A stretch of 64,000 bases of DNA, taken from Cellulomonas sp. JZ18 (GTDB taxonomy: Bacteria; Actinomycetota; Actinomycetes; Actinomycetales; Cellulomonadaceae). Location of the stretch: NCBI RefSeq assembly GCF_009720485.1, contig NZ_CP045245.1, forward strand, positions 2,542,001-2,606,000, read 5' to 3'. The position numbers and the translations under genes are program-made. The notes beneath the pieces were generated by a model that saw only the letters and a list, made by a program, of their open reading frames with translations, did not search any database and was not told the origin of the DNA. This document shows, one piece after another, positions 22,273 through 33,587 of this stretch (positions are counted from its first letter, which is position 1; every line of letters starts with the position of its first letter).

Positions 22273-24261
22273 ATGACCCGCAGCGGACTGCCCCTCGAGG
22301 ACCTGGACCCGGCGACGCGGCCCCAGGACGACCTGTACGCGTACGTGAACGGCCGCTGGGCCGCGTCCCACGTCATCCCCCCGGACCGCGCGATGGACGG
22401 CACCTTCCGCGCGCTGCACGACGAGGCCGAGCGCCAGGTGCGCGACATCATCACGGACGCCGCCGCCGCCGGCGGCGACGCGGACGGCGTCGAGGCGAAG
22501 ATCGGCGCGCTGTACGCGAGCTTCATGGACACCGACGCCGTGGAGGCGGCCGGGCTGGAGCCGCTGCGCGAGGACCTCGCCCTCGTCGACGGCGCGACCA
22601 CGCCGCAGGAGCTGACCGCCGCGCTGGGTGCGCTGCAGCGCACGGGCGCGGCGGGCGTCGTGGAGTTCTACGTCGACAACGACGCGAAGGACCCCGACAC
22701 CTACGTCGTGCACCTCGTGCAGGGCGGGCTGGGCCTGCCGGACGAGGCGTACTACCGCGAGGAGCAGCACGCCGCCGTGCTGGCGGCGTACCGGCCGCAC
22801 GTGGCGCGCATGCTCGGCCTCGTGCGGGACGTGTCCGGCGTCGTCGCGGCGGGCGACCCCGAGGACCTGTCCGAGCGCGTGGTCGCGCTCGAGACCCGCC
22901 TCGCGGCGGCGCACTGGGACGTCGTCAAGGACCGCGACGCCGACCTGACGTACAACCCGATGACGCTCGCCGAGCTCGCCGAGCGCGCGCCCGGCTTCGA
23001 CTGGCGCGCCTGGGCCGTCGCACTGGGCGCGCCCGAGGGCGCGCTGGACCGCCTGGTGGTGCGCGAGCCGTCGTTCGCCGAGGGGTTCGCGCAGGCGTGG
23101 ACCGACGTCCCCCTCGCGGACTGGCAGGCCTGGGCGACCTACCACGTCGTCTCGTCGCGTGCGCCCTACCTGACCGACGCCCTGGTGCAGGCGAACTTCG
23201 ACTTCTACGGCCGCACGCTCACCGGTGCGCAGGAGCTGCGCGAGCGCTGGAAGCGTGGTGTGAGCCTCGTGCAGGGCGCGCTCGGGGAGGCCGTCGGCAA
23301 GGTCTACGTCGAGCGGCACTTCCCGCCCACGCACAAGGAGCGCATGGACGCGCTCGTCGGGCACCTCGTCGAGGCGTACCGCGAGTCCATCTCGCGGCTC
23401 GACTGGATGAGCGAGGAGACGCGCGCGAAGGCGCTCGACAAGCTCGAGAAGTTCACGCCCAAGATCGGCTACCCCGTGCGCTGGCGCGACTACTCGGCGC
23501 TCGAGGTGCGCGCCGACGACCTCGTCGGCAACGTGCGCCGCGCCAACGCGTTCGAGCAGGACCGCGAGCTGGGCAAGATCGGCCGGCCGATCGACCGCGA
23601 CGAGTGGTTCATGACGCCGCAGACCGTCAACGCCTACTACAACCCGGGGATGAACGAGATCGTCTTCCCCGCGGCGATCCTCCAGCCGCCGTTCTTCGAC
23701 GCGGAGGCCGACGACGCCGTGAACTTCGGCGGGATCGGTGCGGTGATCGGGCACGAGATCGGGCACGGGTTCGACGACCAGGGGTCGAAGTACGACGGCG
23801 ACGGCCGGCTCGAGGACTGGTGGACCGCGGACGACCGCGCGGAGTTCGAGCGCCGCACCAAGGCGCTCGTCGCGCAGTACGACGGCTACTCCCCCGCCCA
23901 GCTCGGCGGCAGCCACCACGTGAACGGCGAGCTCACGGTGGGCGAGAACATCGGCGACCTGGGTGGGCTCGCGATCGCGATCACCGCCTACCGCATCGCG
24001 CTGGGCCGCCCGCTGGAGGAGGCGCCCGTGATCGACGGGTTCACCGGCCTGCAGCGCGTGTTCCTGGGCTGGGCGCAGTCGTGGCGGACGAAGGGCCGCG
24101 ACGAGGAGGTCGTGCGGCGCCTGGCGACGGACCCCCACGCCCCCGACGAGTTCCGCTGCAACGGCGTCGTGCGCAACATCGACGAGTTCTACACGGCGTT
24201 CGACGTGCAGCCCGGCGACGGGCTGTGGCTCGACCCGGCGGACCGCGTGCACATCTGGTGA
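22273..24261 (+). CDS. M13-family zinc metallopeptidase (PepO/neprilysin type)
   Basis: A 662-residue oligopeptidase. The N-terminal M13 domain opens with DLYAYVNGRW. The catalytic domain has NAYYNPGMNEIVFPAAILQP, the zinc motif HEIGH (His494, Glu495, His498) and the third ligand Glu558 in VGENIGDLGG; the chain closes with DEFRCNGVVRN and ends in W, as in family members. There is no signal peptide or membrane anchor, so it is probably cytoplasmic, like mycobacterial Zmp1-type enzymes before any non-classical export. Substrates would be peptides below about 40 residues (family knowledge). Confidence 0.95.
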   Translation: MTRSGLPLEDLDPATRPQDDLYAYVNGRWAASHVIPPDRAMDGTFRALHDEAERQVRDIITDAAAAGGDADGVEAKIGALYASFMDTDAVEAAGLEPLREDLALVDGATTPQELTAALGALQRTGAAGVVEFYVDNDAKDPDTYVVHLVQGGLGLPDEAYYREEQHAAVLAAYRPHVARMLGLVRDVSGVVAAGDPEDLSERVVALETRLAAAHWDVVKDRDADLTYNPMTLAELAERAPGFDWRAWAVALGAPEGALDRLVVREPSFAEGFAQAWTDVPLADWQAWATYHVVSSRAPYLTDALVQANFDFYGRTLTGAQELRERWKRGVSLVQGALGEAVGKVYVERHFPPTHKERMDALVGHLVEAYRESISRLDWMSEETRAKALDKLEKFTPKIGYPVRWRDYSALEVRADDLVGNVRRANAFEQDRELGKIGRPIDRDEWFMTPQTVNAYYNPGMNEIVFPAAILQPPFFDAEADDAVNFGGIGAVIGHEIGHGFDDQGSKYDGDGRLEDWWTADDRAEFERRTKALVAQYDGYSPAQLGGSHHVNGELTVGENIGDLGGLAIAITAYRIALGRPLEEAPVIDGFTGLQRVFLGWAQSWRTKGRDEEVVRRLATDPHAPDEFRCNGVVRNIDEFYTAFDVQPGDGLWLDPADRVHIW

Positions 24262-24267
24262 CGCCGT

Positions 24268-24305
24268 GCCGGACGGTGCCGCCCGCAGGGGCGGCACCGT
24301 CCGGC
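24268..24305. terminator. Terminator after the M13 peptidase
   Basis: A perfect 17-bp stem (GCCGGACGGTGCCGCCC / GGGCGGCACCGTCCGGC) with loop GCAG, seven bases after the stop. It also serves the convergent gene ending at 24335. Confidence 0.88.
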
Positions 24306-24334
24306 GCGCCGGCCCGCCGCGGGCGGCGCGGCCG

Positions 24335-24877
24335 TCAGGGCAGCTCGGCCCAGTCCCCGCGGGCGAGCCGGAAGCCCACGCCGCCGGGGCCCGTGCACGT
24401 GACACCGTCGGTGCCGGACGCGCACGTCCAGTCGCCGACGGTCGCCTCGCGGCCGTACTCGAGGCGGGCGGCACCGGCCGCCGCGACCGGCGGCACCTCG
24501 TCCTCGACGCACACGAACGCGAAGCCCTGGGCGTCGAGGCGCACGACGTTGCCGGTCGTGCCCTCGCACCCGGCCACCTGCGGCGCGGCGTACGTGAAGC
24601 TGCCGACGCGGCACTCGACCCCGCCGGGCGTCATGTCGCAGCCGATGTTGCCGCTCGGCAGGACGAACGAGACGGGTTCGGCCGCGTCCGTCGCGGCGTC
24701 GGTCGGACCGGCCGTGCCGGTCGCCGTCGCGCCGTCCGTCGCCCCCGCGTCCGGCCCGCCGTCACGGCCCTGCAGGGTCACCAGCAGCACGACGACGAGC
24801 GCCACGACGAGCACGACGTCGACCGCGAGGAACGCCTTCATGCCGGGGCTGAGCCCGGCGAGCCCACGACCGGCCAT
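24335..24877 (-). CDS. Membrane-anchored protein of unknown function
   Basis: A 180-residue protein with one N-terminal transmembrane segment (AFLAVDVVLVVALVVVLLVTL, about residues 15-36), an Ala/Thr/Asp-rich linker and an extracytoplasmic domain with two similar halves: SGNIGCDMTPGGVECRVGSF and WTCASGTDGVTCTGPGGVGF. The cysteines (GC...EC, TC...TC, and two more between) probably form disulfides. I do not recognise a named family. ATG 24877 overlaps the stop of the DsbA-like gene by one base (TGATG), so the two are co-translated. Confidence 0.75.
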   Translation of the reverse strand: MAGRGLAGLSPGMKAFLAVDVVLVVALVVVLLVTLQGRDGGPDAGATDGATATGTAGPTDAATDAAEPVSFVLPSGNIGCDMTPGGVECRVGSFTYAAPQVAGCEGTTGNVVRLDAQGFAFVCVEDEVPPVAAAGAARLEYGREATVGDWTCASGTDGVTCTGPGGVGFRLARGDWAELP

Positions 24878-25511
24878 CAGGACCCCTGCGCCGCCGCGGC
24901 GTCGGGGGCGGCGTCGTCGAGGACCGGTCCGACGGTGCGCGTGCGCTTGAGCTCGTAGAAGCCGGGGACGCTCGTCATGAGCGCGAGGCCGTCGAACAGC
25001 CGGCCCGCGTCCTCGCCCTTCGGGCGGGCGTGACGACGGGTCCGAAGTAGCCCACGCCGTCGATCGCGACGACGGGTGTGCCGACCTCGTCGCCGACGAG
25101 CTCCATCGCCCGTGCGTGCGACGCGCGGAGCAGGTCGTCGACCTCGTCGGTGCCGGCCACGGCCGCGAGCGCGGCCGGCAGGCCGACCTCGGCGAGCGAC
25201 TCGGCGACGATCGCGTCGGTGTCCCGGCGGCGGCCGGGGTGCCGGCGGGTGCCCATCGCGTCGTAGAGGGGCTTGAGCACCTCGTCGCCGTGGTCGCGGG
25301 CAGCGGCGACGAGCACGCGCACCGGCCCCCACGACGCGTCCATGAGCCGCCGGTAGTCCTCGGGCAGGTCACGTCCCTCGTTGAGCACCGACAGGCTCAT
25401 GACGTGCCAGCGGACGTCGACGTCGCGCACCCGCGCGACCTCGTCCATCCACCGTGACGTCATCCACGCCCACGGGCAGGCGGGGTCGAACCAGAAGTCC
25501 ACGACGGGCAC
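24877..25511 (-). pseudogene. Mycothiol-dependent DsbA-family protein (Rv2466c type), one frameshift
   Basis: A thioredoxin-fold protein of about 211 residues, close in sequence to the mycobacterial mycothiol-dependent nitroreductase: [18 protein letters not shown] at the start, [36 protein letters not shown] and FYELKRTRT near the end. The frame slips at the GGG run 25022-25024; adding one base restores [19 protein letters not shown]. The active site reads CPWA, with Cys12 kept but the second cysteine of CPWC replaced by Ala. GTG 25511 follows AAGGAG by six bases. It is divergent from pepN, the same neighbourhood as in mycobacteria. Confidence 0.82.
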
Positions 25512-25818
25512 GGGCCACTCCTTCCGACGGGGGGCGACGGGCGCCTCGGGCGGGCGCCGGCGTCGCGCGGGGGCAAGCCCATCACACGTGGGCGGGCACC
25601 GCGAAACGCACCGGGCGAGGCACGGGGTCCGCCGGGGGCCGCGTGGCATGATCGACCCCGGTCGCGACACCGCGGCCCTGCACGACCGTCACGGCCGACC
25701 CCGCACCTGCCGAGCGCCGCGCGCGCCCCGGGCCACCGCCCGCCGGCAGGTCGTCGCCGACCCACCGGTCGCCGCCGACCCCCGCGGCCACCGCCGCCGA
25801 CCCGATCGGAGCCGATCC
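25512..25818. promoter_or_regulatory. Intergenic region between DsbA-like gene and pepN
   Basis: 307 bases that must hold both divergent promoters. I find no ORF with a ribosome site, no clear TTGnnn/TAnnnT pair and no strong hairpin. GATCGGAGCCGATCC (25803-25817) just before pepN is a near-palindrome that includes its ribosome site. Confidence 0.4.
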
Positions 25819-28425
<2,607 letters not shown>

Positions 28426-28438
28426 GGCCCGGTGCCAC

Positions 28439-28477
28439 GCGGGGGGCGACGCGTCAGCCGGCGCGTCGCCCCCCCGC
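28439..28477. terminator. Terminator after pepN
   Basis: GCGGGGGGCGACGCG pairs with CGCGTCGCCCCCCCGC across an eight-base loop; one strand has six G and the other seven C. TGA (28456-28454, minus) in the loop is where the kinase-like gene would be expected to stop. Confidence 0.75.
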
Positions 28478-29107
28478 CGCGTCGGTCCGCGCCGCCGTCG
28501 TCGCCCGGGACCCCGCCACCGTCGTCCCCCGGGACGGCACGGCGCGCGGCGGCGACCGCGCGCAGGAACGCGGCCGCCTCCCGCGGACCGCGCAGCCGCA
28601 CGACGGGTACGGCGCCCCGGTCCACGAGCGCGGCGTACCGCGCGCGGTACGCGTCGTGCATCGTCCACGACCACCGCACGATGTTCTGCTCCGGGTCGCG
28701 GCGCAGCAGGTTGCGCAGCCGCTCGCGGTTGCCGTGCCACAGCTCCTGCCGGGTGAGCCCCCGCCACAGGGTGCGCCGCACCACCCGGGCCATCACGACG
28801 CGCCGCGGGTGGTCCAGCCACACCACGGCGTCGGCGTCGTCGAGCATGCCGTCGAGGCGCGACTGCCAGTTGCCGTCGACGACCCAGCCGGGCGCGTCCG
28901 CGAGCCGGCGCGCGAGGTCCGCACGGCCCTCGGCGGGGTCGCGGTGCACCCACCCGGGCGCCCAGAACACGTCGTCGAGCTCGACGTGCGGCACGCCGAG
29001 GGCGGCCGCGAGCGCCCGGGCGTAGGTCGTCTTGCCGGCGCCGGAGTTGCCGACGACGCGCACGCGTCGCGGCAGCGGGTCGGGCGGCTGCGGGGTGGGC
29101 GCCCGGC

Positions 29108-31237
29108 TCATCCCTCGTTCATGACGCGCGCGAGGGACGCGAGGCGCGCGCTCGTGAACAGGTCGTCGAGCAGCACGACGTTGCCGGTGCCGTCGGCGAG
29201 CGGGACCTTCCAGTTCGGGTACTCCTGGTCGGTGCCGGGCTGGTTCTGCGCCCGCCGCTCCCCGACCGCGTCGGCGAGCGAGACGCCGACGAGCACCGAC
29301 GGCGTCGCGAGCACCCAGCGGTGCAGCGCCTCGACGACCTCGCGCTCCGACGGGTCGTCCCCGAGCAGCCCGCGCTCGCGCAGCGCCCGCAGCATCCGCT
29401 CGCGCTCGGCGTCCGCCTCCGCCTGCACCTCGCGCAGCGGCTTGGTCAGCAGCCCGAGCCGCTCGCGCAGCTGCACGTGCTCCCCCGCGAGGTACCCGGC
29501 GGTGGGCGGCAGGTCGTGCGTGGTCACGGTCGCGAGGACCTCGCGGCGGTACCGCTCGGGCGGCAGCGGGCCGTCCTCGGTCTGCTCGAACCAGAGCACG
29601 GACGTGCCGAGGACGCCGCGGTCCGCCAGGTAGTCGCGCACCCACGGCTCGACGGTGCCCAGGTCCTCGCCGATGACGACGGCGCCGGCGCGGTGCGCCT
29701 CGAGCGCGAGGATGCCGACGAACGCCTCGTGGTCGTAGCGCACGTACGCGCCCTCGGCCGCGCTGTTGCCCTCGGGCACCCACCACAGCCGGAACAGGCC
29801 GATGACGTGGTCGATGCGGATCGCCCCCGCGTGCCGCAGCACGGTGCGCAGCATGTCGCGGTACGGCTTGTACGCGGCCCGGGCGAGCTCGGTCGGGTGC
29901 CACGGCGGCTGCGACCAGTCCTGCCCCTGCTGGTTGTACATGTCCGGCGGTGCGCCCACCGACGCACCCGTCGCGAGCACGTCCCGCAGCGCCCAGGAGT
30001 CTGCGCCGACGGGGTGCACCCCCACCGCCAGGTCGTGCATGATCCCCACCGTCATGCCGCCGTCGAGCGCGGCCTGCTGCGCGCGGCCGAGCTGCTCGTC
30101 CGCGACCCACTGCAGCCAGGACCAGAACCGCACGCGGTCCGCGAGCTCGACGGCCGCGGCGACGACCTCGTCGGACCACGGGTCGTGCAGCGCCTCGGGC
30201 CACGTCTGCGGGGGCCCGTACCGCTCGACGAGCGCGCACCACAGGGCGAACGTGCGCAGCCCCTCGCCCTGCTCCTCGACGAACGCGTCGAACGCCGCCT
30301 GCCGCGCCGCCGAGCGCGGCTGTGCGTGGACGACCTCCAGCGCGGCGCGCTTGGCGGCCCAGACGGCGTCCCGGTCGATCGGGCCGGGGTCGACGTCGAG
30401 CGGCAGCACGGGCTCGGCGGCCCACTCGAGCAGCGCCCGGTCCGCGGCCGACAGGTACGCGGCCTCGCGCACGTCCTCCGGTCGGACGTACAGGGGGTTC
30501 ACGAACCGCCGCGTCGTGGGCAGGTAGGGGCTGGGGGTGAGCGGCTCGACGGGCTCGGCCGCGTGCAGCGGGTTGATGAGCAGGAAGTCCGCGCCGTGCT
30601 GACCCGCGAGCCAGCCGAGCTCGGCCAGGTCGGCGAGGTCGCCGACGCCCCACGACTGGCGCGAGCGCACGGAGTACAGCTGCGCCATGAGGCCCCACGC
30701 CCGCCCGTCGTGCAGCTGCTCGGGCAGCGCCAGGCGGTCGGGGGTGACGACGACCGGGCAGTGCGCCTGCGCGCTCGGCCCCTCGGCCCACACCTCGTGC
30801 CAGCCGAGCGGCAGGTCCGCCGGGAGCACGAACGTGGCCCGGCCGACCAGGCGCCCGTCGACGGTCCGCGGCTCGACGTACACGTCGGCCTGCGTGACCT
30901 CACGACGCCCGCCCCCGGCCTCCGGGTCGAGCTCGACCCACACCTCGACGGGGTCCCCGTGCGTCACGTGGACGGGCACCTGCACCTCACGGCCCTCGCG
31001 GACCACGACGACGGGCGGCAGCGTGCGCCGCCACGGCATGTTCTCGACGTGGGCGAGGGCGAGGGCGATCCGCTCGGGGGTGGAGGCGTCGACGCCGAGC
31101 GCGGCGAGCACGGCGCGCAGCGTGTGCGCGCTGGCCTCGTGCTGCTCGCCGTCGTGGCCCTGGTACTGGCCGGCGACGTCGTACGCCTCCGCGAGGCGCA
31201 GCAGGTCGGCGGAGGGGCGGTCGGGCTGCTCGGGCAC
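29108..31237 (-). CDS. malQ: 4-alpha-glucanotransferase (amylomaltase)
   Basis: GH77 enzyme that transfers 1,4-glucan chains in maltodextrin and glycogen metabolism; 709 residues. An actinobacterial-type N-terminal extension precedes the barrel (PPVVVVREGREVQVPVHVTHG). Catalytic motifs: IRIDHVIGLFRLWWVPEG with the nucleophile Asp, VVIGEDLGTVEP with the acid/base Glu, and VTTHDLPPTAGYL. GTG 31237 (VPEQPDRPSADLLRLAEAYDV) is preferred; the longer frame from 31369 reads as Arg/Ala-rich noise. Its 3' end overlaps the kinase-like gene. Divergent from the prolyl oligopeptidase, 130 bases away. Confidence 0.94.
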   Translation of the reverse strand: MPEQPDRPSADLLRLAEAYDVAGQYQGHDGEQHEASAHTLRAVLAALGVDASTPERIALALAHVENMPWRRTLPPVVVVREGREVQVPVHVTHGDPVEVWVELDPEAGGGRREVTQADVYVEPRTVDGRLVGRATFVLPADLPLGWHEVWAEGPSAQAHCPVVVTPDRLALPEQLHDGRAWGLMAQLYSVRSRQSWGVGDLADLAELGWLAGQHGADFLLINPLHAAEPVEPLTPSPYLPTTRRFVNPLYVRPEDVREAAYLSAADRALLEWAAEPVLPLDVDPGPIDRDAVWAAKRAALEVVHAQPRSAARQAAFDAFVEEQGEGLRTFALWCALVERYGPPQTWPEALHDPWSDEVVAAAVELADRVRFWSWLQWVADEQLGRAQQAALDGGMTVGIMHDLAVGVHPVGADSWALRDVLATGASVGAPPDMYNQQGQDWSQPPWHPTELARAAYKPYRDMLRTVLRHAGAIRIDHVIGLFRLWWVPEGNSAAEGAYVRYDHEAFVGILALEAHRAGAVVIGEDLGTVEPWVRDYLADRGVLGTSVLWFEQTEDGPLPPERYRREVLATVTTHDLPPTAGYLAGEHVQLRERLGLLTKPLREVQAEADAERERMLRALRERGLLGDDPSEREVVEALHRWVLATPSVLVGVSLADAVGERRAQNQPGTDQEYPNWKVPLADGTGNVVLLDDLFTSARLASLARVMNEG

Positions 31238-31353
31238 GCGTCGATCCTGCCACGCACCCACCTGACCTGCCCGGACAGCGCGCGGGCCGGTGGCACGCGC
31301 TTCCCGGACAGCGGGCGGCGCACCGCGGGGAGCGCGCGCCCAGGATCGGTCCG

Positions 31354-31359
31354 TAGCCT
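31354..31359 (+). promoter_or_regulatory. -10 box of the prolyl oligopeptidase gene
   Basis: TAGCCT, eight bases before ATG 31368, predicting a leaderless or nearly leaderless mRNA. Confidence 0.45.
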
Positions 31360-31367
31360 GTCGGACC

Positions 31368-33587
31368 ATGACCGACGCCTCCCCGCCGACCGCCCTGGCC
31401 TACCCGACCGCCCCGCGCGAGGACCTCGTGGAGGACCTGCACGGGCGTGCCGTCGCCGACCCGTACCGGCGCCTCGAGGACCCGCAGGACCCCGCGACCG
31501 TGGCGTGGTCCGCGGAGCAGGACGCCCTGTACGCGGCGTACCGCCGGCGCGTCGCGGCGGCTGCCGACGGTGGCCCGTTCGCCACCGACGCGCTGCGCGC
31601 GCGCCTGGGCACGCTGCTGGGCGCCGGCTTCGTCTCCGCCCCGGCGTGGCGGGGCGAGCGCCGGTTCGTCTCGCGGCGCGCCGGAGACCAGGAGCACGCC
31701 GTGGTCGTCGTCGTCGAGCCCGACGGCTCCGGCGGCGAGCGGGAGCGGGTCCTCGTCGACCCGTTGCGGCTCGACCCGGCCGGCACGACCACGCTCGACG
31801 CGTGGCAGCCCTCCAAGGAGGGGCACCTGCTCGCGTACCAGGTCTCCAGCGGCGGCACCGAGGAGAGCGTGCTGCACGTGCTGGACGTCGCGACGGGCGA
31901 GCTCGTCGACGGGCCCGTCGACCGTGCGCGGTACTCCCCCGTCGCGTGGCTGCCGGGCGGCGAGGCGTTCTACTACGTGCGCCGCCTCGCCCCCGACCTC
32001 GTCCCGGCGGACGAGCGGCAGTACCACCGCCGCGTGTGGCTGCACCGGCTCGGCACGTCGCCCGAGCGGGACGTCGAGGTGTTCGGGGCGGGGCTGGACC
32101 GGACCAACTACTACGGCGTCTCCGTGAGCCGGGACGGACGCTGGCTCATCGTCTCGGCGTCCGCGGGCACCGCGCCCCGCACCGACGTGTGGATCGCGGA
32201 CCTGACGGCCCCGGGCGGCGTCGAGGCGCCCGCGTTCACCGAGGTCGCCGTCGGCCTCGACGCGGAGGTGGGCGCGTGGGTGGGCCGCGACGGCCGCCTC
32301 TACGTGCACACGGACCTCGACGCGCCGCGCGGGCGCGTCTGCGTGACGGACCCGACGACGCCCGGCGTCGCCCACTGGCGGACGCTCGTCGCGCAGGACG
32401 ACGCCGCCGTGCTCGAGGACGTCGCGCTGCTCGACGGCGGCGGCGACGACACCGCTCCCGTCCTGCTCGTCGCGTCCTGGCGACGGCACTCGGTGAGCGA
32501 GGTGACGCTGCACGACCCGGCCACGGGCGAGCGCCGGCCGGGTGACGCGGGCGTCCTGCCCCTGCCCGGGCTCGGGTCGATCTCCGGGCTCGTCACCCGG
32601 CCCGAGGGCGGCACGTCGCTGTGGTTCTCCTACACCGACCACGTGACGGTCCCGCGCGTGCACCGCTACGACGCCGCGACGGGCGAGGTCACGCTGTGGG
32701 CGACGCCGCCCGGCGCGGTGCCGGACCTGCCGGACGTGCGCGCGCGGCAGGTCGAGGTGACGAGCGCCGACGGCACGGCGGTGCGCGCGTTCGTCCTCGC
32801 CCGCGCCGACCGGCTCGACGCCGCAGGCCGGCCGCTCGCCCCGGCGCCCACCGTCCTGTACGGCTACGGCGGCTTCCAGGTGTCGCTGGACCCCGCCTAC
32901 TCGGCGAGCACGCTCGCGTGGGTCGAGGCGGGCGGCGTGTACGTGGTCGCGAACCTGCGCGGCGGCGGCGAGGAGGGTGAGGAGTGGCACCGCGCCGGCA
33001 TGCGCGGCGCCAAGCAGAACGTCTTCGACGACCTGTTCGCGGTCGCCGAGCACCTGGTCGCGCAGGGGTGGACGACGACCGACCGGCTCGCGGTGTGGGG
33101 CGGGTCCAACGGCGGCCTGCTCGTCGGCGCGGCGGTCACGCAGCGGCCCGACCTGTGGGCGGCGGCCGTGTGCTCCGCCCCGCTGCTCGACATGGTGCGC
33201 TACCAGCGCTTCGGCCTGGGCGTCACGTGGACCGAGGAGTACGGCGACGCCGCGGTGCCCGAGGAGCTCGACTGGCTGCTCGCCTACTCGCCCTACCACC
33301 GGGTGGTCGACGCCACCGCCTACCCCGCGGTGCTGTTCACGGTGTTCGAGGGCGACACGCGGGTCGACCCCCTGCACGCCCGCAAGCTCGCGGCGGCCCT
33401 GCAGGCGGCGACGTCGTCCGACCCCGACGATCGGCCGGTGCTCCTGCGCCGCGAGACCGGGGTCGGCCACGGCGGACGCGCCCTGTCGCGCACGGTCGCG
33501 CTGTCGGCGGAGCAGCTGCAGTTCGTGGCCGACCGGACCGGTCTGCTCGACGCGTCCCGCTCCGGGACCGAGGAGGGCGCCGCGTGA
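31368..33587 (+). CDS. Prolyl oligopeptidase family serine peptidase (S9A)
   Basis: A 739-residue cytoplasmic peptidase that cleaves short peptides, typically after proline. N-terminal signature HGRAVADPYRRLEDPQDPAT, then a seven-bladed propeller, then the alpha/beta-hydrolase domain. Catalytic Ser580 is in WGGSNGGLLVGAAVTQRPDLW's core GGSNGG, His701 in GVGHGGR, and the Asp is probably Asp663 in EGDTRVDP. YGYGGFQVSLDP and NLRGGGEEGEEWHRAG are family landmarks. It overlaps mscS (GTGA at 33584-33587), so the pair is coupled; a functional link is not obvious. Confidence 0.93.
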   Translation: MTDASPPTALAYPTAPREDLVEDLHGRAVADPYRRLEDPQDPATVAWSAEQDALYAAYRRRVAAAADGGPFATDALRARLGTLLGAGFVSAPAWRGERRFVSRRAGDQEHAVVVVVEPDGSGGERERVLVDPLRLDPAGTTTLDAWQPSKEGHLLAYQVSSGGTEESVLHVLDVATGELVDGPVDRARYSPVAWLPGGEAFYYVRRLAPDLVPADERQYHRRVWLHRLGTSPERDVEVFGAGLDRTNYYGVSVSRDGRWLIVSASAGTAPRTDVWIADLTAPGGVEAPAFTEVAVGLDAEVGAWVGRDGRLYVHTDLDAPRGRVCVTDPTTPGVAHWRTLVAQDDAAVLEDVALLDGGGDDTAPVLLVASWRRHSVSEVTLHDPATGERRPGDAGVLPLPGLGSISGLVTRPEGGTSLWFSYTDHVTVPRVHRYDAATGEVTLWATPPGAVPDLPDVRARQVEVTSADGTAVRAFVLARADRLDAAGRPLAPAPTVLYGYGGFQVSLDPAYSASTLAWVEAGGVYVVANLRGGGEEGEEWHRAGMRGAKQNVFDDLFAVAEHLVAQGWTTTDRLAVWGGSNGGLLVGAAVTQRPDLWAAAVCSAPLLDMVRYQRFGLGVTWTEEYGDAAVPEELDWLLAYSPYHRVVDATAYPAVLFTVFEGDTRVDPLHARKLAAALQAATSSDPDDRPVLLRRETGVGHGGRALSRTVALSAEQLQFVADRTGLLDASRSGTEEGAA

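Noticed and set aside
20446..24474. Very long open frame on the minus strand opposite the Eis-like, rpiB and M13 regions
   Set aside because: A high-GC shadow: it is antisense to well-supported genes, has Arg/His-rich low-complexity sequence and no recognisable motif.
28432..29025. Plus-strand frame after pepN
   Set aside because: Antisense to the P-loop kinase-like gene and rich in Arg/Ser; no ribosome site.
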